A model generated the notes under the pieces. It had not been told where the DNA came from and did no database searches. It saw only the letters and a list, made by a program, of their open reading frames with translations. The position numbers and the translations under genes were made by a program. Shown in pieces: positions 26,538-34,507 of a stretch of DNA of 64,000 bases (position 1 is its first letter; every line of letters begins with the position of its first letter). This DNA is from Rhodopseudomonas telluris (GTDB lineage: Bacteria > Pseudomonadota > Alphaproteobacteria > Rhizobiales > Xanthobacteraceae): the NCBI RefSeq assembly GCF_042432815.1, contig NZ_JBHLWM010000005.1, positions 930,001-994,000 on the forward strand. Reading direction: 5' to 3'.

Positions 26538-27794
26538 CTACAGAAGATGATCGCGGGCGAACCGCGCCGCCGTCTGGTCGGCGATCGCCTGCAGCCGGTC
26601 CGCGTCGAGCGGGAAATCCGCCGCCAGCCAGGCATCCTCCGCCAGCGTCAGCACATGACCGAGCGCCGGCCCGGCGGCAAAGCCGCGGGCGATGAAATCC
26701 GCGGCCTTGAGGGGAAAAGCCGGCGCACGCCAGCGTTGCGGCAAGGCGATCCGCTCCCGCCAATAGGAGGGATCGGCCCGGCTGCCGGCCCGTCCCCAGG
26801 CCAGCATCATGCGATCATGGAAACGTGCCTCGCCGAGACGATACAGCCGGCGCCGCGCCGTCGCGTCGTCCATGCCGGACAGCCGCCACCAGCGGTGACC
26901 CATCGAATCCAGCCGCTTGTTCTCGGCATTCGACAGCCGCAACCGCTGCGTCAGCCGCTTGGCGTCCTCGGTCACCGCCACCGCCAGCGCCGCAAGGCGC
27001 CGCACCGGATCGGGTTCGAGGCCCAGCGCCGCCTCGGCGTCGATCATCGCCGCGAACGTGCCCGGATAGGTGACGCCGCCCAGCACCTTGAGCAGCAGGC
27101 CGCCATCGGCCATCGCCACCACCGAGGCCAGCGCGCCGTCCGCGACCATCAGCTTGAGGATCTCCATCCGCATCCGTTCGGCCGACAGCGTGGCGAGGCC
27201 GCCGCCGCCGCGGATGCAGGCGAGCAGCCCGTCGCGCTCCGGCGCGCCGGCGCCGTAGGCGGCATGAATCCGGAAGAACCGCAGGATGCGCAGATAGTCC
27301 TCGGCGATGCGCTGATCGGGATCGCCGATGAACCGCACCCGCCGCGCCGCGATGTCGTCGAGGCCGCCGACATAGTCGTGCACCGTGCCGTCGGGCGACA
27401 GCGACAGGCCGTTGACCGTGAAGTCGCGGCGCTGGGCGTCGCGCACCCAGTCGCGGCCGAACGCGACCTTGGCCTTGCGGCCGAAGGTCTCGACGTCCTC
27501 GCGCAGCGTGGTGACTTCGAAGCCGTGGCCGTCCAGCACCAGCGTCACGGTGCCGTGCTCGATGCCGGTCGGCACCGCCTTGATGCCGGCCGACTTGGCG
27601 CGGCGAACCACTTCGTCGGGGAGCGCCGTGGTGGCGATGTCGACGTCGCCGATCGGCAGCCGCAGCAGCGCGTTGCGCACCGCGCCGCCGACCACCCGCG
27701 CCTCCTCGCCGCCGCCGTTCAGCAGTGCGAGCACCTTGGCGGCCGGGCCGCCATGCAGCCAGGGCGCATCGGCGCGCACCACCGCGCCGGTCAT
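26538..27794 (-). CDS. cca: CCA tRNA nucleotidyltransferase / poly(A) polymerase family
   Basis: A 418-residue class II nucleotidyltransferase. GGAVRNALL and the metal-binding DVDIAT form the catalytic head; RRDFTVNGLS and EDYLRILRFFRIHA are family motifs of the neck and body. It adds or repairs the 3' CCA of tRNA. Its ATG overlaps the stop of DUF6111 (ATGA), and it is the last gene of a four-gene minus-strand operon. Whether it makes the full CCA or only CC cannot be told. Confidence 0.93.
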   Translation of the reverse strand: MTGAVVRADAPWLHGGPAAKVLALLNGGGEEARVVGGAVRNALLRLPIGDVDIATTALPDEVVRRAKSAGIKAVPTGIEHGTVTLVLDGHGFEVTTLREDVETFGRKAKVAFGRDWVRDAQRRDFTVNGLSLSPDGTVHDYVGGLDDIAARRVRFIGDPDQRIAEDYLRILRFFRIHAAYGAGAPERDGLLACIRGGGGLATLSAERMRMEILKLMVADGALASVVAMADGGLLLKVLGGVTYPGTFAAMIDAEAALGLEPDPVRRLAALAVAVTEDAKRLTQRLRLSNAENKRLDSMGHRWWRLSGMDDATARRRLYRLGEARFHDRMMLAWGRAGSRADPSYWRERIALPQRWRAPAFPLKAADFIARGFAAGPALGHVLTLAEDAWLAADFPLDADRLQAIADQTAARFARDHLL

Positions 27795-28054
27795 TTTTCG
27801 GCTCCAGGGACGAGCCGGCCATCCTCGATATGCGCCGGCACATAGGTCGCGCCCGGCGGGGCGCCCGAATAATGCACCAGCAGCAGCAGGCTGATGATCA
27901 CCAGCGCCAGCGCCGCGATCAGCAGCCAGGCGACGGTCCGCAACGGCCAGGACGAGCGATGCGTCAGCGCCGCCCGCGTGATCAGCAGATAGCCCGCGTA
28001 CAGGATGAAGGGGATCAGGAAGATCCCGACTTCCGTCAGAATGGCACGGATCAT
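27791..28054 (-). CDS. DUF6111 small membrane protein
   Basis: An 87-residue protein with two transmembrane helices (about residues 5-25 and 39-62, LIAALALVIISLLLLVHY) and a short soluble tail PGATYVPAHIEDGRLVPG typical of DUF6111. It overlaps both neighbours by four bases, NUDIX upstream and cca downstream, so translation is coupled. Function unknown. Confidence 0.85.
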   Translation of the reverse strand: MIRAILTEVGIFLIPFILYAGYLLITRAALTHRSSWPLRTVAWLLIAALALVIISLLLLVHYSGAPPGATYVPAHIEDGRLVPGAEK

Positions 28055-28713
28055 GGCAGGCAGATCCGCTCGTACAACACGCGCAGGATGCCCGCGGTCG
28101 CGCCCCAGATGTAGCGCTCGGCGAACGGCATCGCGTAGTAGGACCGCAGCGCGCCGCGGAATTCCTTGCTGTGCAACTGATGATTACCCGGATCCATGAG
28201 GAACGACAGCGGCACTTCGAAGGCGTCGTCGACTTCGGACTTGTTGATGGTCAGTTCGAAGCCGGGCCGCACCCGCGCCACCGTCGGCAGGATGCGAAAA
28301 CCGAAGCCCGTACCGTAGACGTCCAGGTAGCCGATCGGTTCGACATAGGAGCGATCGAGCCCGATCTCCTCCTCGGCCTCGCGCAGCGCGGCGTCGAGCG
28401 GCGAGTTGTCGCCAGGATCGATCTTGCCGCCGGGAAACGAGATCTGGCCGGCGTGGTCGTTGAGATGCGCGGCCCGCATCGTCAGCAGCACCGTCGGCTC
28501 GGCATGTTCGATCACCGGGATCAGCACCGCGGCCGGGCGGATCGGCCGCTCCTCGGCGATCAGCTTCAACATGCGATCGGTGCCGGCGTCGCCGGTCGAG
28601 GGGATGATGCTGGCGTCGGTCAGCGCCGGTGGGACGTCGAACCGCAATCGCCTGTGCGCGCGATCGAAGAAGTCCGCCGAACTGATGCTGCCGGGGGCAG
28701 ATTCGATCGTCAT
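28051..28713 (-). CDS. NUDIX CoA pyrophosphatase
   Basis: A 220-residue NUDIX hydrolase. The UPF0035-type motif LLTMRAAHLNDHAGQISFPGG directly precedes the NUDIX box GKIDPGDNSPLDA and LREAEEEIGL, which marks CoA diphosphatases cutting CoA to acyl-phosphopantetheine and 3',5'-ADP. ATG at 28713 is annotated; a TTG at 28728 lies inside a 17-bp tandem duplication and may also serve. Stop overlaps the DUF6111 start. Likely cleanup of oxidised CoA. Confidence 0.9.
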   Translation of the reverse strand: MTIESAPGSISSADFFDRAHRRLRFDVPPALTDASIIPSTGDAGTDRMLKLIAEERPIRPAAVLIPVIEHAEPTVLLTMRAAHLNDHAGQISFPGGKIDPGDNSPLDAALREAEEEIGLDRSYVEPIGYLDVYGTGFGFRILPTVARVRPGFELTINKSEVDDAFEVPLSFLMDPGNHQLHSKEFRGALRSYYAMPFAERYIWGATAGILRVLYERICLP

Positions 28714-28722
28714 CGCCGGCTC

Positions 28723-28755
28723 GTTCAAAGTGCTTCCCAGTTCAAAGTGCTTCCC
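28723..28755. repeat. 17-bp tandem duplication at a gene junction
   Basis: GTTCAAAGTGCTTCCCA (28723-28739) is repeated at once (28740-28755, 16 of 17 bases before divergence). The repeat spans the stop codon of the DUF1285 gene and the possible TTG start of the NUDIX gene. Confidence 0.85.
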
Positions 28756-29353
28756 TCATCTGCTCCGCGTCGGCCATCGCGAAGAATGCGCCGCCTGAAG
28801 CAATGCCGAACTTCGGCACCCCATCGACCATCCGCTCCTCGCCGATGTCAACCAGATCGTAATACAATGCCCGCGTCACCTTCGCCCAGAGATCCGCGCG
28901 GACGTGCAGATACGGCATCAGCCCGCCGTCGTCCGCGACCTCGAAGCGCAGGCTGTGCTCGGCATCGCACGTCACCCAGTCGTCGACATTGGTGCGGAAG
29001 CGCAGCAGCGGGCCGCGCGAATCCGCCTCCTTCCGCATCTCGACGGCGGTGAACGGCGCATCATCGACGCGAATCCCGACCTTCTCGACCGGCGTCACCA
29101 GGAAGTGCTTGCCGTCCTCGCGCTTCAGGATGGTGGAAAACAGCCGCACCAAAGCGGGACGGCCGATCGGCGTGCCGAGATAGAACCAGGTTCCATCGCT
29201 GGCGATGCGCATGTCGAGGTCGCCGCAGAACGGCGGATTCCACAGATGCACCGGCGGCAGCCCCTTGCCCTTGGCGGCTTCACCGGCCGCGTCACGCGCG
29301 GCAGCGGTCAATCCGTCGAGATTGCGGTTGGTGGTCTGCCCTTGCTTCGCCAT
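28742..29353 (-). CDS. DUF1285 domain protein
   Basis: A 203-residue protein matching DUF1285: PPFCGDLDMRIASDGTWFYLGTPIGRP, LVTPVEKVGIRVDDAPF, and DVGEERMVDGVPKF-like end (IGEERMVDGVPKFG). The family is widespread in proteobacteria with a two-subdomain beta-rich fold and no assigned function. It is the first gene of the operon with NUDIX, DUF6111 and cca. Divergent from the moxR operon over 267 bases. Confidence 0.85.
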   Translation of the reverse strand: MAKQGQTTNRNLDGLTAAARDAAGEAAKGKGLPPVHLWNPPFCGDLDMRIASDGTWFYLGTPIGRPALVRLFSTILKREDGKHFLVTPVEKVGIRVDDAPFTAVEMRKEADSRGPLLRFRTNVDDWVTCDAEHSLRFEVADDGGLMPYLHVRADLWAKVTRALYYDLVDIGEERMVDGVPKFGIASGGAFFAMADAEQMREAL

Positions 29354-29620
29354 GGTTTACCCTGACCCTGAAGTTTCTGATTGGCACGATAGCTGCACAT
29401 CCTTGGCAACGTGCAGCACGGGTTAACTCTCCACATCGTGATGGGCGCAACTCCGTGATGCTCATAATGTGGGGATAGATTTGGCCAATAAAACCATAGC
29501 CTTCGCTTCGCCGCAGCGGGCAGCCTAGCATGCGGGCGGAAGCGGTACGATGCCGCTGCGCCCGATCGGGCTGAACGGCCGGCCAGCGCGGCAGGGACGA
29601 GCGTGAACAGGAGAGACCGG

Positions 29621-30619
29621 ATGGCGGACAGTGTCGAGAAGCTTGAAGACGTCATCATCCGGTCGGCCGAGCAGATCGCCAGCGACGTGCGCGCCGCCAA
29701 GGAAGCGATCGCCACCGTCATCTTCGGCCAGGAGCGCGTCGTCGACAACACGCTCGTCACGATTCTCGCCGGCGGCCATGCGCTGCTGATCGGCGTCCCC
29801 GGCCTCGCCAAGACCAAGCTGGTGGAAACCCTCGGCGTGACGCTCGGCCTCGACGCCAAGCGCGTGCAGTTCACGCCCGACCTGATGCCGTCGGACATTC
29901 TCGGCGCCGAAGTGCTGGACGAGACCGCCGCCGGCAAGCGTTCGTTCCGCTTCATCGCCGGCCCGGTGTTCGCGCAATTGCTGATGGCCGACGAAATCAA
30001 CCGCGCCAGCCCGCGCACGCAGTCTGCGCTGTTGCAGGCGATGCAGGAGCAGCACATCACAGTGGCCGGCGCGCGGCACGATCTGCCGAAGCCGTTCCAC
30101 GTGCTCGCGACCCAGAACCCGCTGGAGCAGGAAGGCACCTACCCGCTGCCCGAAGCGCAGCTCGACCGCTTCCTGATGGAAATCGACGTCGACTATCCGG
30201 ACCGCGACGCCGAGCGCCGCATCCTGTTCGACACCACCGGCGCCGAGCAAAGCGCGCCCAAAGTCTCGATGAATGCCGAGCTGCTGGTGTCGGCGCAGCG
30301 GCTGGTGCGCCGCTTGCCGGTCGGCGACTCCGTGGTCGAGGCGATCCTGTCGCTGGTGCGCTCGGCGCGTCCTGGTCCCGAGGCTGGCGATCTCGGCAAG
30401 CTGATCGCATGGGGCCCCGGCCCGCGCGCCAGCCAGTCACTTATGCTGGCGGTGCGCGCCCGCGCGCTGCTCGACGGCCGGCTGGCGCCGTCGATCGACG
30501 ACGTGCTCGACCTTGCCGAGCCCGTGCTGAAGCACCGCATGGCGCTGACCTTCTCGGCGCGCGCCGAAGGCCGCACCATTCCGGACGTGATCCGGCAGCT
30601 CAAGAGCCGGATCGGTTGA
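29621..30619 (+). CDS. MoxR-family AAA+ ATPase
   Basis: A 332-residue AAA+ protein: Walker A GVPGLAKTKL, Walker B LLMADEINRASPRTQSALLQAMQE in part, sensor 1 in ATQNPLEQEG. MoxR ATPases act as chaperones, usually with vWA-domain partners. ATG at 29621 with AGGAGAG is chosen over GTG at 29603. The next gene (DUF58) starts inside its stop codon. First gene of a conserved alphaproteobacterial operon. Confidence 0.93.
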   Translation: MADSVEKLEDVIIRSAEQIASDVRAAKEAIATVIFGQERVVDNTLVTILAGGHALLIGVPGLAKTKLVETLGVTLGLDAKRVQFTPDLMPSDILGAEVLDETAAGKRSFRFIAGPVFAQLLMADEINRASPRTQSALLQAMQEQHITVAGARHDLPKPFHVLATQNPLEQEGTYPLPEAQLDRFLMEIDVDYPDRDAERRILFDTTGAEQSAPKVSMNAELLVSAQRLVRRLPVGDSVVEAILSLVRSARPGPEAGDLGKLIAWGPGPRASQSLMLAVRARALLDGRLAPSIDDVLDLAEPVLKHRMALTFSARAEGRTIPDVIRQLKSRIG

Positions 30620-31554
30620 TGGCGCAGGCGACCGAGCAGCCGAATAAGGAGACGCTGGCAGTCAGACGCGCGGATGGCGAAAGCCGCACGCTCGCCGCGT
30701 CGTTGCCGCGCCTGATGCTCGAAGCCCGCCGCATCGCCAATAACGTCACCCACGGCCTGCACGGCCGCCGCCGCGCCGGCGCCGGCGAGAACTTCTGGCA
30801 GTATCGCCGCTTCGTCTCCGGCGAGCCGGCGCAGAACGTCGATTGGCGCCGCTCGGCGCGGGACGATCATCTCTACGTCCGCGAACTGGAATGGGAGGCC
30901 GCGCACACCGTGTGGCTGTGGCCCGACCGCTCCGCCTCGATGGCCTATGCGTCGAAGGGCGTGCGCGACAGCAAGCTCGAGCGCGCGCTGATCGTCACCT
31001 TCGCGCTGGCCGAACTGCTGGTCGCCGGCGGTGAACGCGTCGGCGTTCCCGGCCTGATGAATCCGACCTCGAGTAGCAATGTGATCGACAAGATGGCGCA
31101 GGCGATCCTGCACGACACCACCACGCGGGACAGCCTGCCGCCGTCCTTCGTGCCGTCGTCGCGGGCCGAGATCGTGGTGCTGTCCGACTTCTGGTCGCCG
31201 GTCGGCGATATTCACAAGATGCTGGCGGGCCTGTCCGCTTCCGGCGCGCACGGCTCGCTGGTGCAGGTGGTCGATCCGTCCGAAGAGAGCTTTCCGTTCG
31301 CCGGCCGCGTCGAGTTCGTCGAGCCCGAAGGCGGCGGCGCGATCACCGCCGGCCGGGCCGAGACCTGGGCGACCGACTACGTGGCGCTGGTCGCCGCGCA
31401 TCGCGACGCGATCCGGATCGAGACCGGCAAGCTCGACTGGCTGTTCTCGACACACACCACCAGTCGTTCGGCTGCCGAGCTGCTGCTGTTCCTGCACGCC
31501 GGCATGACCACGGCCAAGGGGGCACCGGGCACCAAAGCGGGGCTCGGCGCATGA
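30619..31554 (+). CDS. DUF58 domain protein
   Basis: A 311-residue DUF58 protein. The family core is YRRFVSGEPAQNVDWRRSARDD followed by LYVRELEWEAAHTVWLWPDRSASM, where DRSASM recalls a vWA metal site. Its ATG overlaps the moxR stop (TGATG), and its own stop overlaps the next ATG. In known MoxR systems the DUF58 protein is the adaptor or client. Cytosolic, no membrane segment seen. Confidence 0.9.
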   Translation: MAQATEQPNKETLAVRRADGESRTLAASLPRLMLEARRIANNVTHGLHGRRRAGAGENFWQYRRFVSGEPAQNVDWRRSARDDHLYVRELEWEAAHTVWLWPDRSASMAYASKGVRDSKLERALIVTFALAELLVAGGERVGVPGLMNPTSSSNVIDKMAQAILHDTTTRDSLPPSFVPSSRAEIVVLSDFWSPVGDIHKMLAGLSASGAHGSLVQVVDPSEESFPFAGRVEFVEPEGGGAITAGRAETWATDYVALVAAHRDAIRIETGKLDWLFSTHTTSRSAAELLLFLHAGMTTAKGAPGTKAGLGA

Positions 31555-34373
31555 TCGGCGGTTTGCCTCTGTCCTTCGCTCAACCTCTGCTGCTGTTCGG
31601 CCTGCTGGCGCTGCCGGCGCTGTGGTGGCTGCTGCGCGTCACCCCGCCGAAGCCGCGCCGCATCGACTTCCCGCCGACACGGCTGCTATTCGAGATCGCG
31701 CCGAAGGAAGAGACCCCGTCGCGCACGCCGTGGTGGCTGACGGCGCTGCGGATGCTCGCGGCCGCGCTGGTGATCCTCGCGCTCGCCGGCCCGATCTGGA
31801 ATCCGCAGACCGCCGCCGGCTCCGGCAATGGGCCGCTGCTGATCATGCTCGACGACGGCTGGAGTTCGGCGTCGAACTGGGAGCTGCGCATCAAGGCCGC
31901 CGACGAACTAATCGCCGAGGCGGATAGTTCGCGGCGCGCGGTGGCGCTGGCGCCGCTGTCGGAGACGCGCGATCCGACGCTGATGCCGGCCGGCACCGCG
32001 CGGGTGTCGCTGCGTCAGTTGGCGCCGAAGCCGTACGCGGTCGAGCGCGTCGAGGCGCTGGCCCCGATCGAGCGTTTCCTCAAGAGCAGCGGCGATGCCG
32101 AGATCGTCTGGCTGACCGACGGCGTCGATACCGGCCGCGGCGGTGAGTTCGTCGCGGCGGCGGCGAAGCTGCTGCAGGGCCGCAACGTCACCATCGTCGA
32201 AGGCGGCACGCCGCAGCCGCACGCGCTGGCTGCAGCCGAGAACGCCGCCGCCAAGATGACCGTGAAGGTGCTGCGCGCCCAGGCCGGCGGCATCGACACC
32301 GGCACGGTGCGGGCGCTCGACGCCAAGGGCGCGCCGATCGGCGAAGCGGCGTTCAACTTCCCGCCGCAGGATCGCGAAACCGATGCGGCATTCGAACTGC
32401 CGGTCGAACTGCGCAACGACATTTCGCGGCTGGAGATCGCCGGCGAGCGCTCGGCCGGCGCCGTGCAACTGCTCGACAAGCGCTGGCGCCGCCGCGCGAT
32501 CGGCATCGTCTCGGGCGCGAGCAGCGACACCGCGCAGCCGCTGCTGGCGCCGACTTTCTACCTGACCCGTGCGCTGGCGCCGTTCGCCGACGTCCGGCTC
32601 GGCGACCGCGCCGCCCCGCAGCAGGTGATCACGCAATTCCTCGACCAGAAGCTGCCGATGATCGTGATGGCCGATGTCGGCGCGCTGTCGCCGGAGATCC
32701 GGCAGCGGCTCGATGCCTGGATCGAACAGGGCGGCGTGCTGGTGCGCTTCGCCGGTCCGCGGCTGGCCCGGCAGGACGACGATGACCTGGTCCCGGTCAA
32801 GCTGCGTCAGGGCAATCGCAGCCTCGGCGGCAGCCTGACCTGGGAGAAGCCGCAGAAGCTCGCTGCGTTTGCGGCCGACGGACCGTTCGCCGGCATCGCG
32901 GTGCCGAACGACGTCACGATCAACCGCCAGGTGCTGGCCGAGCCCGATGCGGTGCTGGCGACCAAGAGCTGGGCGTCGCTCGCCGACGGCACGCCGCTGG
33001 TCACCGGCGAGCATCGCGGCAAGGGCGTCGTCACGCTATTCCACGTCAGCGCCGACATGCGCTGGTCGGACCTGCCGATGTCCGGCACCTTCGTCGAGAT
33101 GCTGCGCCGGCTGGTCGATATGTCGGGCTACACCGCGACGCCGGGCGCCGGTGTCGCCGCCGAACCCAATGCGGCCGAAACCGTCGCGCCGCTGCGCACG
33201 CTGGACGGCTTCGGCGCGTTCGGCCCGCCGCCGGCCTCGGCCAAGCCGATCCCGACCGACTGGCGCGACCGCGGCAGCGCCGATCATCCGCCCGGCTTCT
33301 ACGGTCCCGCCGACGGTCCGATCGCGGTGAATACGCTCGCGGCTGCGGACCGGCTGGCGCCGCTCGACACCTCGGCGATCGCGGCGCGCCGCGCCAACTA
33401 CACCACCGCGGAGCCGCGCGACCTGCGCGGCATGCTGCTCGCCTCCTCGCTCGGCCTGTTCGGGCTCGACGCGCTGATCGTCGCTCTGCTCGGCGGCGGC
33501 CTCGCCGCGCTGCTGTCGCGCCGCCGCCGCGCCGTCACCACGGCGCTGGCGCTGATCGTCTCGCTGCCGCTCGCCAGCCTGCCGCGGCCGAGCTTCGCGG
33601 ACGCCGCCAAGGACGAGTTCGCCATCAAGGCGACGGCGCAGACGCATCTGGCCTACGTCGTCACCGGCAATGCGGACGTCGACCAGATCGTCAAGGCGGG
33701 CATGAACGGGCTGACGCTGTTCCTGGCGCAGCGCACCGCGCTGGAGGCCGGCGAACCGATGGGCATCGATCCGGCACGCGACGAGCTGTCGTTCTTTCCG
33801 ATGATCTACTGGCCGATCATCGCGGGCGCGCCGAAGCCGTCGCAGGACGCGCTCAACAAGATCGACGCCTACATGAAGCAGGGCGGCACGGTGATCTTCG
33901 ATACCCGCGACGCCATCGAGGCGCCGGCCGGCCCGAACGGCGGCTCGCAGACGCCCGGCATGCTGACGCTGCGCGGCGTGCTGTCGTCGCTCGACATCCC
34001 CGAACTCGAGCCGGTGCCGCGCGAGCACGTGCTGACCAAGACGTTCTATCTGCTGCGCGACTTCCCGGGCCGCTTCACCAGCGGCGAGACCTGGGTCGAG
34101 GCGCTGCCGCGCGAGAACGACGACGAGGACAACGCCCGCCCGGCGCGCGGCGGCGACGGCGTGTCGCCGATCATCATCACCTCGAACGATTTCGCCGGCG
34201 CCTGGGCGATGCGGCCCGACGGCCAGCCGATGCTGCCGCTGACGCCCGGCGAACCGCGCCAGCGCGAATTCGCCTTCCGCGCCGGCGTCAACATCGTGAT
34301 GTACACCCTGACCGGCAACTACAAGGCCGACCAGGTGCATGCGCCAGCGCTGATCGAGCGGCTGGGGCAGTAG
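31551..34373 (+). CDS. DUF4159 membrane protein with BatA-type N-terminus
   Basis: A 940-residue membrane protein. The N-terminus is BatA-like with two helices (LLLFGLLALPALWWLL and LRMLAAALVILALAGP), followed by a large domain with vWA/GATase-like alternation (to about 630), two helices near 625-665, and a C-terminal DUF4159 domain (about 680-940; LSFFPMIYWPIIAGAP, GGTVIFDTRDA). Start overlaps the DUF58 stop by four bases. With the MoxR ATPase it probably forms an envelope complex; no client is known. Confidence 0.88.
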   Translation: MIGGLPLSFAQPLLLFGLLALPALWWLLRVTPPKPRRIDFPPTRLLFEIAPKEETPSRTPWWLTALRMLAAALVILALAGPIWNPQTAAGSGNGPLLIMLDDGWSSASNWELRIKAADELIAEADSSRRAVALAPLSETRDPTLMPAGTARVSLRQLAPKPYAVERVEALAPIERFLKSSGDAEIVWLTDGVDTGRGGEFVAAAAKLLQGRNVTIVEGGTPQPHALAAAENAAAKMTVKVLRAQAGGIDTGTVRALDAKGAPIGEAAFNFPPQDRETDAAFELPVELRNDISRLEIAGERSAGAVQLLDKRWRRRAIGIVSGASSDTAQPLLAPTFYLTRALAPFADVRLGDRAAPQQVITQFLDQKLPMIVMADVGALSPEIRQRLDAWIEQGGVLVRFAGPRLARQDDDDLVPVKLRQGNRSLGGSLTWEKPQKLAAFAADGPFAGIAVPNDVTINRQVLAEPDAVLATKSWASLADGTPLVTGEHRGKGVVTLFHVSADMRWSDLPMSGTFVEMLRRLVDMSGYTATPGAGVAAEPNAAETVAPLRTLDGFGAFGPPPASAKPIPTDWRDRGSADHPPGFYGPADGPIAVNTLAAADRLAPLDTSAIAARRANYTTAEPRDLRGMLLASSLGLFGLDALIVALLGGGLAALLSRRRRAVTTALALIVSLPLASLPRPSFADAAKDEFAIKATAQTHLAYVVTGNADVDQIVKAGMNGLTLFLAQRTALEAGEPMGIDPARDELSFFPMIYWPIIAGAPKPSQDALNKIDAYMKQGGTVIFDTRDAIEAPAGPNGGSQTPGMLTLRGVLSSLDIPELEPVPREHVLTKTFYLLRDFPGRFTSGETWVEALPRENDDEDNARPARGGDGVSPIIITSNDFAGAWAMRPDGQPMLPLTPGEPRQREFAFRAGVNIVMYTLTGNYKADQVHAPALIERLGQ

Positions 34374-34378
34374 CGCGT

Positions 34379-34507
34379 CTCATCCTTCGAGACGCCCGGC
34401 TTCGCCGGGCTCCTCAGGATGAGGGAGAGGTCTCGCGAGGGGCTGATCGACGAAACGAAGACCTCATGGTGAGGAGCATCGCGCAGCGATGCGTCTCGAA
34501 CCATGAG
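34379..34507. repeat. Palindromic repeat, family D, copy 2, inside the moxR operon
   Basis: CTCATCCTTCGAGACGCCC..GGGCTCCTCAGGATGAG, then CTCATGGTGAGGAGCATCG..CGATGCGTCTCGAACCATGAG. It fills the 129-base gap between the 940- and 694-codon genes, and its right arm runs into the start codon region of the latter (ATG at 34503). Confidence 0.8.
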
